From the NCBI GenBank assembly GCA_963932465.1, contig OZ010794.1, positions 447,656,502 through 447,720,501 on the forward strand: a stretch of DNA of 64,000 nt, written 5' to 3'. The position numbers and the translations under genes were made by a program. Every line of letters begins with the position of its first letter. The first letter of the stretch is position 1. The DNA comes from Maratus speciosus. Taxonomy: Eukaryota > Arthropoda > Arachnida > Araneae > Salticidae. The notes under the pieces are model-generated. The model was not told the origin of the DNA, did not search any database, and worked only from the letters and a program-made list of their open reading frames with translations. Shown piece by piece: positions 21,693-35,193 of the stretch.

Positions 21693-23363
21693 ATTATATC
21701 TGACCTATGTCACACTGTAAATCCCGTAATTATGAACAGATTTCGATCTAATTCGGTGTGTACATAGTACATACCAATGTCTCGACCGAGTTTGTTGGCC
21801 AGCTTCATCCGCCGTTTTGTTTCAAAATGGCGGCCATTTAAAATTTAAAAAAAAAAATTAAAACTTGAAATGTGGTACCAAAAAATTAAAAATGGAAAAA
21901 TATTTTTTTCTTATGTATTTGACCTTTATACAAAGATTCTGGGGCAGTTTTTGTTTTGTCTATATCTTAAAAAATGGCTGAGTTATAGCATTTTGAATTT
22001 CTAGCGTGGCAGTGGCTGACATTTTGAAACGTCCTGAATTTTGTCACGCGATAAAAGGCGTATTTATGAACCGATTTGGATGTAATTCGGTGTGTACATA
22101 GTACATACCAATGTCTCGACCGGGTTCGTTGGCCAGCTTCACCCGCCATCTTGTTTAAAAATGGCGGCCATTTAAATTTTTAAGAAAAATTTAAATTTGA
22201 AATGTGGTACGAAAAATTGAAAATTGAAAAAATATTTTCTTCTTATGTGTTTGACCTTGATAAAAAGATTCGGGAGCAGTTTTTGTTTCGTCTATATCTT
22301 AAGAAATGGCTGAGTTATAGCATTTTGAATTTCTAGCGTGGCTGACATTTTGAAACGTCCTGATTTTTCTCACGTAATAACAGGCGTATTTATGAACCGA
22401 CTTGGATGTACCTTGGTGTGTACATAGTACATACAAATATCTCGACCGAGTTCGTTGGCCAGCTTCATCCGCCATCTTGTTTCAAAAGGGTTGCCATTTA
22501 AAAAAATTTAAATTTAAAATTCAAAATGAGGTATTAAAAAATTGGAAAATGAAAAAGATTTTTTTATGTGTTTGGCCTTGATACAAAGATTCCGGAGCAG
22601 TTTTTGTTTCTGAAAATTTGTTCTTTTGTTGATATCTTAAAAAATGGTTGATTTACAGCACTTTGAATTTCTAGCATGGCTAACATTTTGAAACGATCTT
22701 GTATTTGTCACGCGATAACACACGTATTCGCCTATTTCGATGTAAGAAGGAATGTGGATAGTATACATCAACACCTCGAACAAGTTCGCTGGCCAGCTTC
22801 ATCAGCCATCTTGTTTCAAAATGGCGGCCATTAAATTAAAAAATATATATATATTTAAAGTGAGGTGCAAAAAAAATTAGAAATTGAAAAAGGTTTCTTT
22901 CTTAAGTATTTGATCTTGATATAAGGATTCAGGAGCATTTTTTGTTTGTCTTTACCTTAAAAAATGGCTCAGATATAGCAGTTTCAATTTCTATTGTGGG
23001 TGACATTTTGAAAAATCTGATTTTTTGCATGCGACAGCACTCCTATATATTAACCGATTCCGATGTGAGTGAGCATGTGCACAGAAATTACTAAGGTCTC
23101 GACCAAGTTCACTGCTTAGCCTCATCCACCATGTTGTCTTAAAATGACAGGCACTTTAAGAAATTGCCGAATTTGGCAGCCAAATATAAGTTACTTTAAA
23201 GAAAAGCAGCTTGGATAAAGCTGACTAATTTCGCGAAATTCTCATTCATTATATTGATAAAAATTAGTATTGAATCTCCTATATTCGGTTTCCACTAAAT
23301 TGAGCTTCGTGTGTTTGCATGATGTAAGTTGGCTTTTTTAAAATAAGGATTATGAAAGCTACC
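21530..23363. repeat. Tandem array of about 330-bp units, inside a TIR-bounded element
   Basis: Five units carry CTCGACCGAGTTCGTTGGCC, AGCTTCATCCGCCATCTTGT and AAAATGGCGGCCATTTAAA; the CTCGACC landmark falls at 21781, 22115, 22441, 22775 and 23098 (spacing 334, 326, 334, 323). Later units are more diverged. AGGTAGCTTTC at 21530 and its inverted partner GAAAGCTACCT ending 23363 bracket the array, so the array may be the body of one transposable element. A TA run (21655-21690) lies before the first unit. Confidence 0.7.
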
Positions 23364-23681
23364 TCTTCCTCCCGGCACTGGCCGGAAGGACTTTTTTAGA
23401 AAGGGGAGGAAGTTTTGATTCAGTTTATTTGAAATCTTTGTTTTTTTGTTTATTAAAACAATTTGTTTATTAAACCAAAAATTAGTTGTCCTTTGTTTTT
23501 TGTTTATTGTGAATTATTTGTTTTATCTATTTGAAAGGAGAAATTAAATTTTGAAATGGGAAATTTAATTTAAAAAAGGAGATAATGTTATTTTCAAAAT
23601 CACACTGCCTATAAAAAACAAGTTGTGCATACACGAGCGCACATTACACGTGAGTAAATACGGTGTTGTTTTCTTTTTCAG

Positions 23682-23857
23682 GTACATCATGACCAGTGAG
23701 TGTACAATGGAGCCTACCTTGGAGTTCTTTGAGCATCACAATTACTTTGGTCTTAAAAAGCAAAATCTAAAAGTGTTCGAACAGTACATGTTGCCTTGTC
23801 TGACTGAAGATGGCAAAATCATATTGGAGACTCCGTGGAAAATTGCAAAAGCTCCAG
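23682..23857 (+). CDS. UAP1: UAP1 exon 2 of window ([12 protein letters not shown] segment)
   Basis: This exon continues the catalytic domain. The acceptor is TTTTTCAG before 23682; the first G completes the Trp codon, and the protein reads [16 protein letters not shown], then [36 protein letters not shown]. The IMTS-x2-TM-x4-FF block and the YFGL block are characteristic of eukaryotic UAP and of related UDP-sugar pyrophosphorylases. The exon ends after CCA G (phase 1) before GTAATG. The frame stays open into the intron to a stop at 23896, which is not coding. In human AGX1 the equivalent second residue of the Ser-Gly-Arg-Thr stretch is Gly; here it is Glu-Cys, a substitution at a normally small-residue position worth checking in relatives. 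Confidence 0.96.
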
Positions 23858-24169
23858 GTAATGTTTTATGGAATTCAGTTTTGACTGATTGCTGCTAAAA
23901 ATTTTAATGTTTGAAATAAATTTATGTCGTTAAGGACTACATTTTGATAGTTTATTCTTTGGTTTTGATTATATTTTTATTCTGCATTTCTTGAACAGTA
24001 TTTGAGAGTACTGATAAACTAATTATATAAATTCTTTTAATTGTTAATTTTCTTACCTTTCGTTGAATAAGGTTCAGATGGCTTAGCAATCTTTGAGAAA
24101 AATGAAAAGAAAGTTTTCTTCCTGGGCAACACTGTAGTTAAAACATTGTGAACTTCCCTAACTTCCCCG

Positions 24170-24406
24170 CAGAGTTGGGCAAATTTATATAATTGCAATT
24201 ATCTGCAATGTAATAACAATTTAATTGTAATTTATTTTAGTTGCACACATTCAAGCACAGAAATTTTGTAAAATAATGGGATGAGAGCGGTTCCAGCTAC
24301 AGTGCTGCAAGAATTTTCTACGATATGCAATTTTTACTATGATACACATACAATTAAATTGTAATTACGTTGCAGATAATTGCAATTACAAACTTGCCCA
24401 ACTCTG
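24170..24406. mobile_element. hAT MITE with perfect 8-bp target duplication
   Basis: CAGAGTTGGGCAA at the left and TTGCCCAACTCTG at the right are perfect inverted termini of hAT form. The inverted repeats extend with AATTGCAATTATCTGCAATG and its partner. CTTCCCCG is duplicated exactly at 24162-24169 and 24407-24414, the 8-bp duplication expected of hAT. Length 237 bp; no coding capacity. Confidence 0.9.
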
Positions 24407-24914
24407 CTTCCCCGTCAACTCAAATTGTAGACATGATTAAGTGATGACGTCATCCCACTTTTTCCCAAATTTGGAATGTGGAACTTTCATTCCAGCGCAA
24501 TGATTTTTGTTGCGTATGTACATATGGTCATCATGACATTTACAAGCGCAAAAGAGCTAACTTTTTTAGCTAAAATTGTTTTAAATGTTTCCATCAAAAT
24601 CCATATTTTGAAACGATATTGAAAGTCCTTTTACTATAATAAATGTTCTAATTGGCTATGAACGATTTTTTCCCTTCTATGAAGCATAAATTAAGTCCAT
24701 TTTTATATAAATTTGAGCTATTGGGAGTATTCACTTCTGTTTCTTGAAATTTCGTCAAGGTGTTATTTTTAAAGCAGCATTTAATCGGTTTAGTTATCGT
24801 AGATTTCCAAGAGCCCCTCACCTTTCCTTTCTTCCCTCCCTCCCTCCATTCATTTTTCCCCCAATTTAAGAAACCCTAACGAAATTGGCTTATAAATATT
24901 TGACAATGGCATTT

Positions 24915-27900
24915 GGGTCATTCCACGTGAAATCAACCAATTTAAAGAAAGTGTTGCACCATAGCCACAGATTTTTTTTTAATTTTTATCAGACAGACAC
25001 AGTAATGAAACCCTCAAACCTGAAATTTAAAAATAATTTTCGCAATATTGGCTGAGATATAGCCATTTGAAAATTGGTCATTTTTACCAAATGGCGGCCA
25101 TCTTGGAATCTTATCAATGTCTGTAAATGGCCATAACTTGACAACTAATGGCTCAAATTCTATGTTTCTGATACCAATTTGAAGCTATTTGTACAAAAAA
25201 TGCATATTTCACATCAAAATAATAGTAAATTTTCATTTTTCTTTTTATTATGTGCTAACTGAAAATATCACCAAAAAAAGGACTGACTATAATGCCCCAT
25301 AAAAAAAAAAATGAATCATCATGAATTTTTCTGAAACTTGGTAGAAACATTGCTCCATGTGTGTGCTTTAAATAAAAAAAAATTGGAGAGGTAAAATTTG
25401 TTGTTTTAAAATAAATGATTTTTTAGACATAGGGTGTCTTAACCAAATAATGATCATTTTAGAATTTGTAAGTATTCCTAATTTCAGAAATAATGGTTAA
25501 AATAAAATTTTCTAACATCTGAATTAATGTGCTGTGTGCATATATTATATAATTAAATAAAGAAATATCAATTTGCAGCTATTTATACTAAATATTCATA
25601 TATTGTATTAAAATACTAGTAAATTTTCATTTCTACAGTACTTTTTATTTCATTTAAAATATGAGAATATAATTCTCAAATATTTACACAAATATTAAAT
25701 CCCTTACTATAATAGACTACATATAAAAAAAAAAGCCACATAATAATTTCCCCTGAAATGTTGGAGAAATACTAGCTGTAAATTACAGTTGAATTTATTC
25801 AATTGTATAATTTAAATAAAATATAAAATAAAATAAAAAATATATAAATGAGTTAATTGAGTTCACATTTGATGATTTTAGTTCACACTGAGTTCAAATA
25901 ACAAAAATCTAGATACAGTGAGACAAAAAAAAAAATTAATATAATACAAATCCATGGCAAAACATTGAATGTGATGAGAAATAAGCCTAAGTTTAAACTT
26001 ACACATGGAACAAATCTAGACAAAATAAGAACAAAATATTTACTTACATGCATATAACTTTATAATATAATACCTAGTTTTTTTCTTCAGATTTAAACTA
26101 CCAAGGTTTTTAATCAGTTTTATAAGTAAGTTCAGTTATACTAAATATACTGAAATAAAAATTACATAAACTGACATTTACATCTGAACATTTAATGCAT
26201 TCTGAATGATTTAAAAAAATATATATATAATATAATATACACAAAGTTTTCTACTGTAAAGGATTACACACTAATATTAAACTTTATAAGTAGAAAATCT
26301 GTAAAGTGAGGTGTAAAAGTTTGCCCATATAAATTTAATTTTTTAAGTGTGAAAATGTCTTAAGTAGGTTCTACATATAGGGGAAAGTGGGGAGGAATGG
26401 TACACTTTTTACAAAAGTGAGAAAATCATTTTTGTTTGACACAAAAATAAAAATTTCGATTTTTAGAATACAAAATGGAACACTTTCTAATGTCCTTGAA
26501 CATTATAAAAACATAATTTTCAGAAAAAATTTTATAATTAAAGAAATTGTAAATTTCAAAATGTGTCACATATCCCCCCCCCCACCACTAACAGGGAGTT
26601 ATGGGACAACTATAAAACAATGTATTATAAGAAGCAAATAGTCTAGTGTCAGGTATATTTACAATATAACAAAGATTGTAGGTTGATAATGTCTGTGCTA
26701 CAATATCAAATTCCAGTATCTTCATCACTGGAAGGATAATTCAGGATTGTTAATCTGAAATGATATTAAGAAATCATCTATTCAATTTATTTATATTTTG
26801 AAGTAAATGAATATATTTTCAATGTTATAATTAATATACTATCCTTTAAAAATATTTGCATATTAGCAATTTACGCTCATCTTATTAAAAAGTATAGTCC
26901 CATTCCCCTCTCTACCTTCTTTTATATTAAACTTCTTGTATAAACAGAAATGCTGCTTTTAGGCATAGTTTAAATTATGGATAATATACAGTATAACGTT
27001 CCATAAATAGGGAAACTATTACACCTATGTATAACGAAATCATTGGTATATAAAAAGTATATGAAGCAAATTTACTTTTGATTCTTGAAATAATCTTTTT
27101 CTTTATACAATTGCAAGCTTACGTTGATCAGCTATTTTTTTCAACTGAAGATTGGGCTACCATTGCTTCACCTAATCTGTGATTGATGAAATATTTAGAA
27201 TGATACCTAAAGAGAAAAACCTACTCTCCCCTATGTGTAAAATAAATCCTCATTTATATGTATTGCATTTATGTTTTTTTTATAATTAATTATACATTAT
27301 ATTCCTTAAAATATTTTATCTTTTTCAGTGTAAAATTTTTTTAATTGTATACATTTTTTGTTCGGGTGGGGGAGGGAATTCCTACGAAATTAGTACAAAT
27401 GAAGTTTTCAATATGCTTTTACATTAATTCAGATGTTAGAAAATTTCATTTTAACCTTTATTTCTTAAATTAGGAATACTTAGATTCTAAAACGATCATT
27501 ATTTGGTTAATGATACCCTATACGTAAAAAAGCATTAATTTTAAAACAGCAAATTTTACCTTTCCAATTTTTTTTTTAATTTGAAGCACACAGATGGAGC
27601 AATGTTTCTACCAAGTTTTAGAAAAATTCATAATGATTCATTTTTTTATGGGCCATTATAGTCAGCCCTTTTTTGGGGTGATATTTTCAGTTTGCACATA
27701 ATAAAAAGTAAAGAAATGAAAAGTTACTATTGTTTTGATGTGAAGTATGCATTCTTTGTACAAATAGCTTCAAATTGGTATCAGAAACATAGAATTTGAG
27801 CCATTAGTTGTCAAGTTATGGCCATTTACAGACATTGATAAGATTCCAAGATGGCCGCCATTTGGTAGAAATGACCAATTTTCAAATGGCTATATCTCAG

Positions 27901-28027
27901 CCAATATTGCAAAAATTATTTTTAAATTTCAGATTTGTAGGTTTCACTACTATGTCTGTCTGATAAAAATTAAAAAAAATCTGACTATGGTGCAACACCC
28001 ATTGGTTGAATTCATGTGGAATGACTC
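24915..28027. mobile_element. 3.1-kb fold-back element with about 620-bp inverted arms
   Basis: GGGTCATTCCACGTGAAATC at the left is inverted as GAATTCATGTGGAATGACTC at the right. The arms (about 24915-25537 and 27412-28027) stay highly similar over their full lengths, with CCAAATGGCGGCCATCTTGG in each. ATTT flanks both ends (24911-24914, 28028-28031), a possible 4-bp target duplication. The middle 1.9 kb is AT-rich and contains no transposase. Part of the left arm (25160-25290) is weakly repeated at 25560-25700. I cannot name the superfamily. Confidence 0.75.
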
Positions 28028-28033
28028 ATTTAA

Positions 28034-28228
28034 CCCCTTCGCGACGAGCGTATTTTGAGCATTTTTTATCTTTTACCACCACCGTTTCAAACAGTTTTGC
28101 TTAATTGAATCGGAAAAAATACCCTGGTTAAATAAGGCAAAATTTACAATAAAAAATAACTGGTGGGAATAATCAAGGATTCTGATCACCTTATGTGGAA
28201 CGTGTACGTGATGCTCGTTCCGAAGTGG
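28034..28228. mobile_element. Intact TTAA MITE, 195 bp
   Basis: TTAA at 28030-28033 and 28229-28232 flank imperfect inverted ends CCCCTTCGCGACGAGCGTAT and ATGCTCGTTCCGAAGTGG. It directly abuts the fold-back element, sharing part of its flanking duplication. A second copy, inverted and interrupted, is at 6095-7285. Confidence 0.8.
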
Positions 28229-28959
28229 TTAATTATGGCTACCACTATTTTCTTAATAAAATTAACAATATAGAATTAATAAAAAATGTTTGTCCTTAAT
28301 CTGTTCTCGCTTTTCGATGGCTGGTTTCATTTACAATCCTGATCACAACATTTCATTTGATTTGGCCTTTTCTGTTATTTTAACCCATTTATGCCTACGC
28401 TTCGAATTTTAATACATTTGTATAATTTTTTTTCTTTAACATGAAAATTGTATGAAATAATCGTTCTATATATAAAAAAAAGTTTTGATTTGGAAATGGA
28501 CCAATGAAAATCTGCTTAGATATTCCCGGCAGATCGGCATCCAATTTGAATGCTTGAGCATGGCCTTTCTTCGTTAATATTAAAAAACCTGTTGCATACA
28601 AAAATATGAAAATCGGTAGTATTATAGAGAAATGTTTGATAAACACGCTGATGCAGACAGTTTTCAAATCGAAGAATTATTTTAAGAGAGATTTAATGCC
28701 AAAGTTGGACAAAATCGTTCCATTAAAGTTTTATAGGAGCAAAAACTGTACATAGGAGTTTAATCATTTTTAGATCATTTTATGCATCAGAATTTCCCGG
28801 TGTGCAGACTGCATTTAGTTTTTTAATTTGACTCATTTTTTGAGGTTTTATTTCTATTTTAAATTCAAATTTTCATCATTTCGAGAGATTTTTTACATAT
28901 TTTAGAAAATTGCATTAATTTAAACTGTTGCCAACTGTATAAACAGCGCAAACAATGTT

Positions 28960-29445
28960 TGCTTCAAATTAAAAATTTATTTTACACGTGACTATTATAA
29001 ACAGAAAATATAAAAAGCAGGAACTCATTGAAAATTACGTCATAAAAACTATTTACACATGAATTTTAAAACAGAAAGAACATTGTAAAATAATAAATTC
29101 ATTAACATGCGTTAGAAGTCTTAAATAGAATTTACGTCACATTTCACTTATTACGTAAAATGAACAAAAAATATTGCAAAACAGTTTAAATTTAAAAACT
29201 GCGCGAGACATTTATTTGATATTTTAAGATGATCATAATATTTCATTTCTAACAAAAGTATTTTTACGTGAATATTAAAAAGAGAAAGAAAAGTTTGGTG
29301 AAAATTACGTCAGATTATAATTGTCCGATTCAAATAATTCAATCTACCGAAATCTTTTTAAAGTCGATCAAATTAGCGTGCTGTTAGTCTGCGGTGTCTG
29401 AACGGGGGTTGACGAGGGCAGCTCGTAGGAGGCAGAACCCCCTAG
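28960..29445 (+). mobile_element. Helitron 3' end with internal short tandem repeats
   Basis: CGGGGGTTGACGAGGGCAGC and GGCAGAACCCCCTAG, followed by T, form a Helitron-like 3' terminus related to the inverted one at 18842. Upstream, units of roughly 100 bp repeat ATTTACACGTGAATATTAAA, CAGAAAGAA and GAAAATTACGTCA (near 28980, 29050 and 29265). The 5' end was not identified; the left border is approximate. Confidence 0.5.
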
Positions 29446-30350
29446 TTATCTATATTTGTCTTTATCTGTTACCGAGAGATGACAGCATAAGATGGATATT
29501 TATTTGCGTAAATGAAGACTTTTTTCATTGTTCATAGATTTTTCATTTTTCATGAGGGCGAAATGTAAGTGTTTATTTGTATATTTTTTCTTTGTCAAGT
29601 ATCCAAATAAATATGTTAATCTTAGCTTGTAGACTTCTTTCAAATGCCTATTTTTTTAAATTGTGAAGTTATATGTTCAAGTCTATTTTTCATGCTTTTT
29701 TGTAACGTGCAAAATATAGGTCACTAGGCACAAATGAGTACATATTTTTATTAGACATTTAGGGGGCATTTATTTATGTAAAGTCCTTTCCAAGATGATT
29801 ATGAAATAAAATTGTTTTTAAACTTCAAATACGATTATTCTTAAATTATTATTAATAATACTTATAATGTTATTAGTCTCTGTAAATATATTTTTTAATA
29901 GTTCATAAAAATACTAATTATAGTATATAATTTACAATTTTAAAAGCTTTATTTTATATGAATTTTGACAATGTATAATTATGCGTATTGTACTATTATA
30001 AATATTTGGCATATTCCCATATTTAGAATGTTTACGTTTTGTCAAATAATTACAAAAATATTTTCGCGTAATTCATTTAATAGTATTATTTTCTAGTTCA
30101 TTTTGCAACATTTTAAAGGTGTTTTGCAAAGAGATTTGAGAAAACAAAAAAATAGGTATAAATGGGTTAATAGACTAAAACAGCCATTCTCTATCTGCGG
30201 GCTACATGCGTCCCGCAGAACTTTTTATGTGCAGCCCAAGACAACAATCCTTAAATGCTGCTTCACTGCAACTCTCCGATCGCAAAATCTCATATTAATG
30301 TATAGGAATTTAAATAATCATTGCTCATTACTTAACATAATTATCAAAAT
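29446..30350. other. AT-rich intron DNA, no recognisable gene
   Basis: No exon, transposon border or RNA gene was recognised. CAGCCATTCTCTATCTGCGG followed by GCTACATGCGTCCCGCAG at about 30180 resembles one hAT-type terminus, without a partner. The 107-codon frame 30103-30426 overlaps this and the next repeat and is judged a chance frame. Confidence 0.35.
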
Positions 30351-30353
30351 GCG

Positions 30354-30580
30354 GTTTTCACCATCAGAAAGTAGACCTCTGATTCCGACGAGGTGTATTT
30401 TTCAAAAATGTCTCTTTAAATTTTAAGTATTTTTTAAAAAAAAAAACTTATAAATTTTGAATTTTTCTACTTAATGAAACTTTATAATCTAATTGAAAAA
30501 ATAATTACATTTTAAGAATACACTTTTAAGAAGCTAGCTTCGTCGGAGTCTGACGACTACTTTCTGATGGTGAAAAATGC
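30354..30580. mobile_element. MITE with TIR TTTCACCATCAGAAAGTAG
   Basis: TTTTCACCATCAGAAAGTAG at the left and CTACTTTCTGATGGTGAAAA at the right are inverted; inside, CTGATTCCGACGAGG and CTTCGTCGGAGTC also pair. A related one-ended copy (CACTATCAGAAAGCAGACAT) lies at 59830-59900 next to the pogo element. No target duplication could be defined. Confidence 0.6.
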
Positions 30581-30769
30581 ATTTCGGTAAATATATTAGT
30601 TAATGAATAACTACGTATTAAATTTCCCCAATAGGTTAACACGAGGTTTCGCGATCGGGAAATTTCGATGAAGCGGATACTAGATAATTTACTAATCCAT
30701 CATAAATATAAATGTAAGAATTTTTCTTTTTAAACATGCTTTCATTAAAATTCCCAAAAGTGTACAAAA

Positions 30770-31005
30770 TGTACGTTTTTTTAAATGCACGGAGTTTAAA
30801 TGAAATTGCGGTGAGCTCGATTATGGAAAATTAATAGATTGAAATGGAAATTTTGCCAAATTAGCCAGCTATCGCCAAATTATCTTTCTATATGGCAATT
30901 TATTTTCGTCGCCAAGTTAGGCGATATTTCGCCAAGTTGGCCAAAATCTGAGGATATTTCGTTAAATTGGCCGAAATTTGGCGCTATTGTGTTAACCCTG
31001 TCATT
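30770..31005 (-). repeat. Inverted copy of the GCCAAATTTGGCG repeat block
   Basis: TGCACGGAGTTTAAATGAAA followed by TTGCGGTGA, then clusters of CGCCAAATT, GCCAAGTTAGGCGATATT and AATTTGGCGCTATTGTG, is the reverse complement in order of the block at 8690-8880. It is probably a piece of the same Helitron family. Confidence 0.5.
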
Positions 31006-31023
31006 AGTACTTTTCAAGAAATA

Positions 31024-31807
31024 CAGTAAATTCTGTCTAAGGCGGACTCTGTATAAGCCGGAAATCTGTCTACCGCGGAAATTTTTTCAAGTCTCGGCGA
31101 ACCCGTAGAAAATTAATTATTCCATGCTGCATAAGGCGGAATCTGTCTAACGCGGAAACGGAAAGGATTTTAAGGTCCCACCGAAACCCAAATTTTGCAT
31201 AAGGCGGAAAAAAGGATAATTTAAAAATGGAAGGCATTTTGTTTATTAAACTTTAAAACTGATAAGTCAAATACTCAATGTCGAGCATGTTAGTTAAATT
31301 CCGTAACACTTTGAAAAAGTTAATTCAAAAGAACAGAACCTGTTTAAATTCTAAGGAATTTATGCTTATGTCAATTTTTCATATGCAAAATTGCATTTAA
31401 AAGTTAATATTTCTAGTAGAATGAACATTTATCAAAATACATATTTTCGAAAGTAAAATGTATTATACTTTAAGGTTGTACTCAAATTCACAGTTAGAGT
31501 TCTGTCTCATTCTCAAAGTTTAGTGTTTTTTGTGTGTGTGTCTAAACTTGTAATTCACATGTATTACAGCAGTACTAAGAAACTGGATAGCGTTTCCCAT
31601 TTATCTATAAGGACAAAAGGTCTTTCTGAATTTCAGTTTTCAAGCGATTTTCGAGCCAGGAAAATCAATGAAAGACCATCTTCAAGGGATTTTTTTTTGG
31701 GGTGGGGGGTGGGGGGAGGGGGGAGCTTTTTTGCATAAGCCGGAATATTGTCTACCACGGAAAATTTCATCAGTCCCGATCGATTCCGCCTTAGACAGAG
31801 TTTACTG
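31024..31807. mobile_element. pogo/Tigger-type MITE, TA target, 784 bp
   Basis: CAGTAAATTCTGTCTAAGGC at the left and GCCTTAGACAGAGTTTACTG at the right are inverted termini; secondary blocks (CTACCGCGGAAATTTTTTCA and its partner) pair further in. TA flanks both sides (31022-31023, 31808-31809). The CAGT start with TA duplication is typical of pogo/Tigger-like Tc1-mariner elements. No transposase frame is visible. A GGTGGGGG-rich run at 31697-31723 lies near the right end. Confidence 0.78.
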
Positions 31808-32278
31808 TACTCATTGTTGAAGCTGATGCTGATTTCTCCGTAGGAAATCAAACGTAACCATTAAGTAAATTCCCCCCCCCCCCGTTGACCCCCTTAGGGA
31901 TCGAATTTTAAAAAAATCTTCGTCGAAGTCTGGTATCGCCCTCAGGAATACATATATATTCAAAATTTCAAAGCTCTATGTCAACAGGAAGTGGGTTAAA
32001 AATAAATCGCAAGATTTGACTGCCACACACAATCATAATTGCAAGTTAAAAGAAAACTTGTAATAATAATTGTAAATTTTTGTATTGATTTTTTTGTACA
32101 TTTTTGCATTGTTATGTATATATTTGTATTTTTATTTTTGTGCTTGCAATTTTTTAATAAAAGCTCACGGGGCGACTTCAACATAAAATGCAAGTTTAGC
32201 TGTCTCACGAGGTGGGATAAAATTTTAATATTTAGTCTGTCCTGTTTTTTTTTTTAAAACTTTCTTGTATTCTCTTAA

Positions 32279-33890
32279 CACTATTTCTACCAAAAGGTGT
32301 CAAGGCACCTTTCACGTTTTAACTTAAAATTATTCTCCAAGTTTAATCACTTCTCCGCAGTCAATTTTATGACTTTTCATACAATAGTTGTTAAATTAAT
32401 TCAGCGATATAATTTTCCTCCAGCTCATCCTAGATCTAAAAATGTGCATATGGTGTACCTATTTCTACTATGAGGTGTCTTTTGACACCTTAAGGATTTC
32501 ATAATTTCTGATTTCTAAGGATTTTATACTTTCTAATTTTAAACATTTTTACATATAAATAACACCGTTTTACAGCATCATATCAATTATAATCGTATTA
32601 GAAAATCCTTAAACGGAAAATACAGGAACTGCTTTCATAACTTTGACATTCACTTTTTAAAGCCATGTTGCATTTAGTGTAGATCATTACAATGACTAAT
32701 ATATAAAAATGAAAATTTGTCTGTCTGTCATGCTATACAAATCCAGTTTGGAAGCGAGAATTCTGAAATGTTACGTACATATGTATTAAAACACGGCCGA
32801 GACAACTAAAGTAATCCGGAATCGAAATAACTTATTTTTAATAAATAAACCACCAAATTGACAGCAATTTCCTATCAAATTTAACCATTTTTTGTTATGG
32901 CAGTTGCCAAAAATTAAAAATCCACAATAATATTCTTACCACAACAATTGCCTTTCTATTGAGAGACACATTGCATATTACGTACGCCACGCTGCACTAA
33001 AAAGCTGTAGCGGGTAGAGAATAATTAGATATATACATTATTACGTACGCTACGCTGCAATAATAAGCTTTAGCGGGTATTTAATAATTTTTCTACCTCA
33101 CATGCAAATAGAGATTATTTAATTGCGCTTAATTATTACAATTTTTTAAAAATAAACACATTTTATCACAAACATCAATTAAACTTTTTATTCTATTGAT
33201 TTTCTTATTCCAAAGATATCGTTTTATCGTCTGCTTCCATAGTAACAAATTAAATTTCATTAAAAAAAAAAAGGCATAGTAGTAGAAAAATATTTTACAA
33301 AATCGATTTTTAATTTTGGTTTTAGAATTAAATTCATGAACTCTTGTGCATAGAACGGGTTAAGCAGCTTGTTCTAAAAAAATTAACTCATTTTGTTCTC
33401 CAATTCTAGTCGAGGTTCAATACTCGTGAATTTTATTTCCATTCGTGTAAAAGCTGTTGTATTAAAAAGGAAAGACTTCTATCACACTACTGTTTTTATG
33501 ATTACTGCTTTTTATTGTTGTTGTTACAAAGATTGAACTTTTATACATGAGACAAAGTTTGTTATTAATGTTAAAATGTTTGATTATCTTTCTAATATAA
33601 AGAAAATGAAGATAATATTTTTCAGTTGTTCCTGTTGACGTAAAAATTATTTGACTACATTTATGTATATTTATATTTTGTAGATTCATGAATTCAGTAG
33701 AATTTACAAACTGATTAAATAATCTCTAATAAAAATGCATCAATGTAATAATATATTGCTTAAATTATCTACATTTATCTGATAATTTGAAATTTCAAAT
33801 GTGTTGCCAATTATTTGCATGCAAACTCAAAGGTGTCACAAGACACCTTTTGGTAGAAAAGGTATACATAAAAGCGTGGTAGAAATAGTG
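32279..33890. mobile_element. 1.6-kb TTAA-flanked element
   Basis: TTAA at 32275-32278 and 33891-33894 flank CACTATTTCTACCAAAAGGT at the left and its imperfect inverted counterpart ending GGTAGAAATAGTG at the right. GGTGTC ... GACACC palindromes occur just inside both ends and at 32472. The middle contains a Helitron-like or other nested repeat (TATATAAAAATGAAAATTTG, TCTGTCTGTC at 32700) and CGTACGCTACGCTGCA repeats at 32980-33060. No transposase was found. Confidence 0.7.
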
Positions 33891-34011
33891 TTAATAAACT
33901 TTTAACACCCATTAATTTAACTGTGCTGCTATTGCAGCCGATGAATGATATGCATGCAATGTTTTTGTAATTTATTTTCGTAAGTAACATTGGAACGTTC
34001 TCGAATTTTAA

Positions 34012-35193
<1,182 letters not shown>

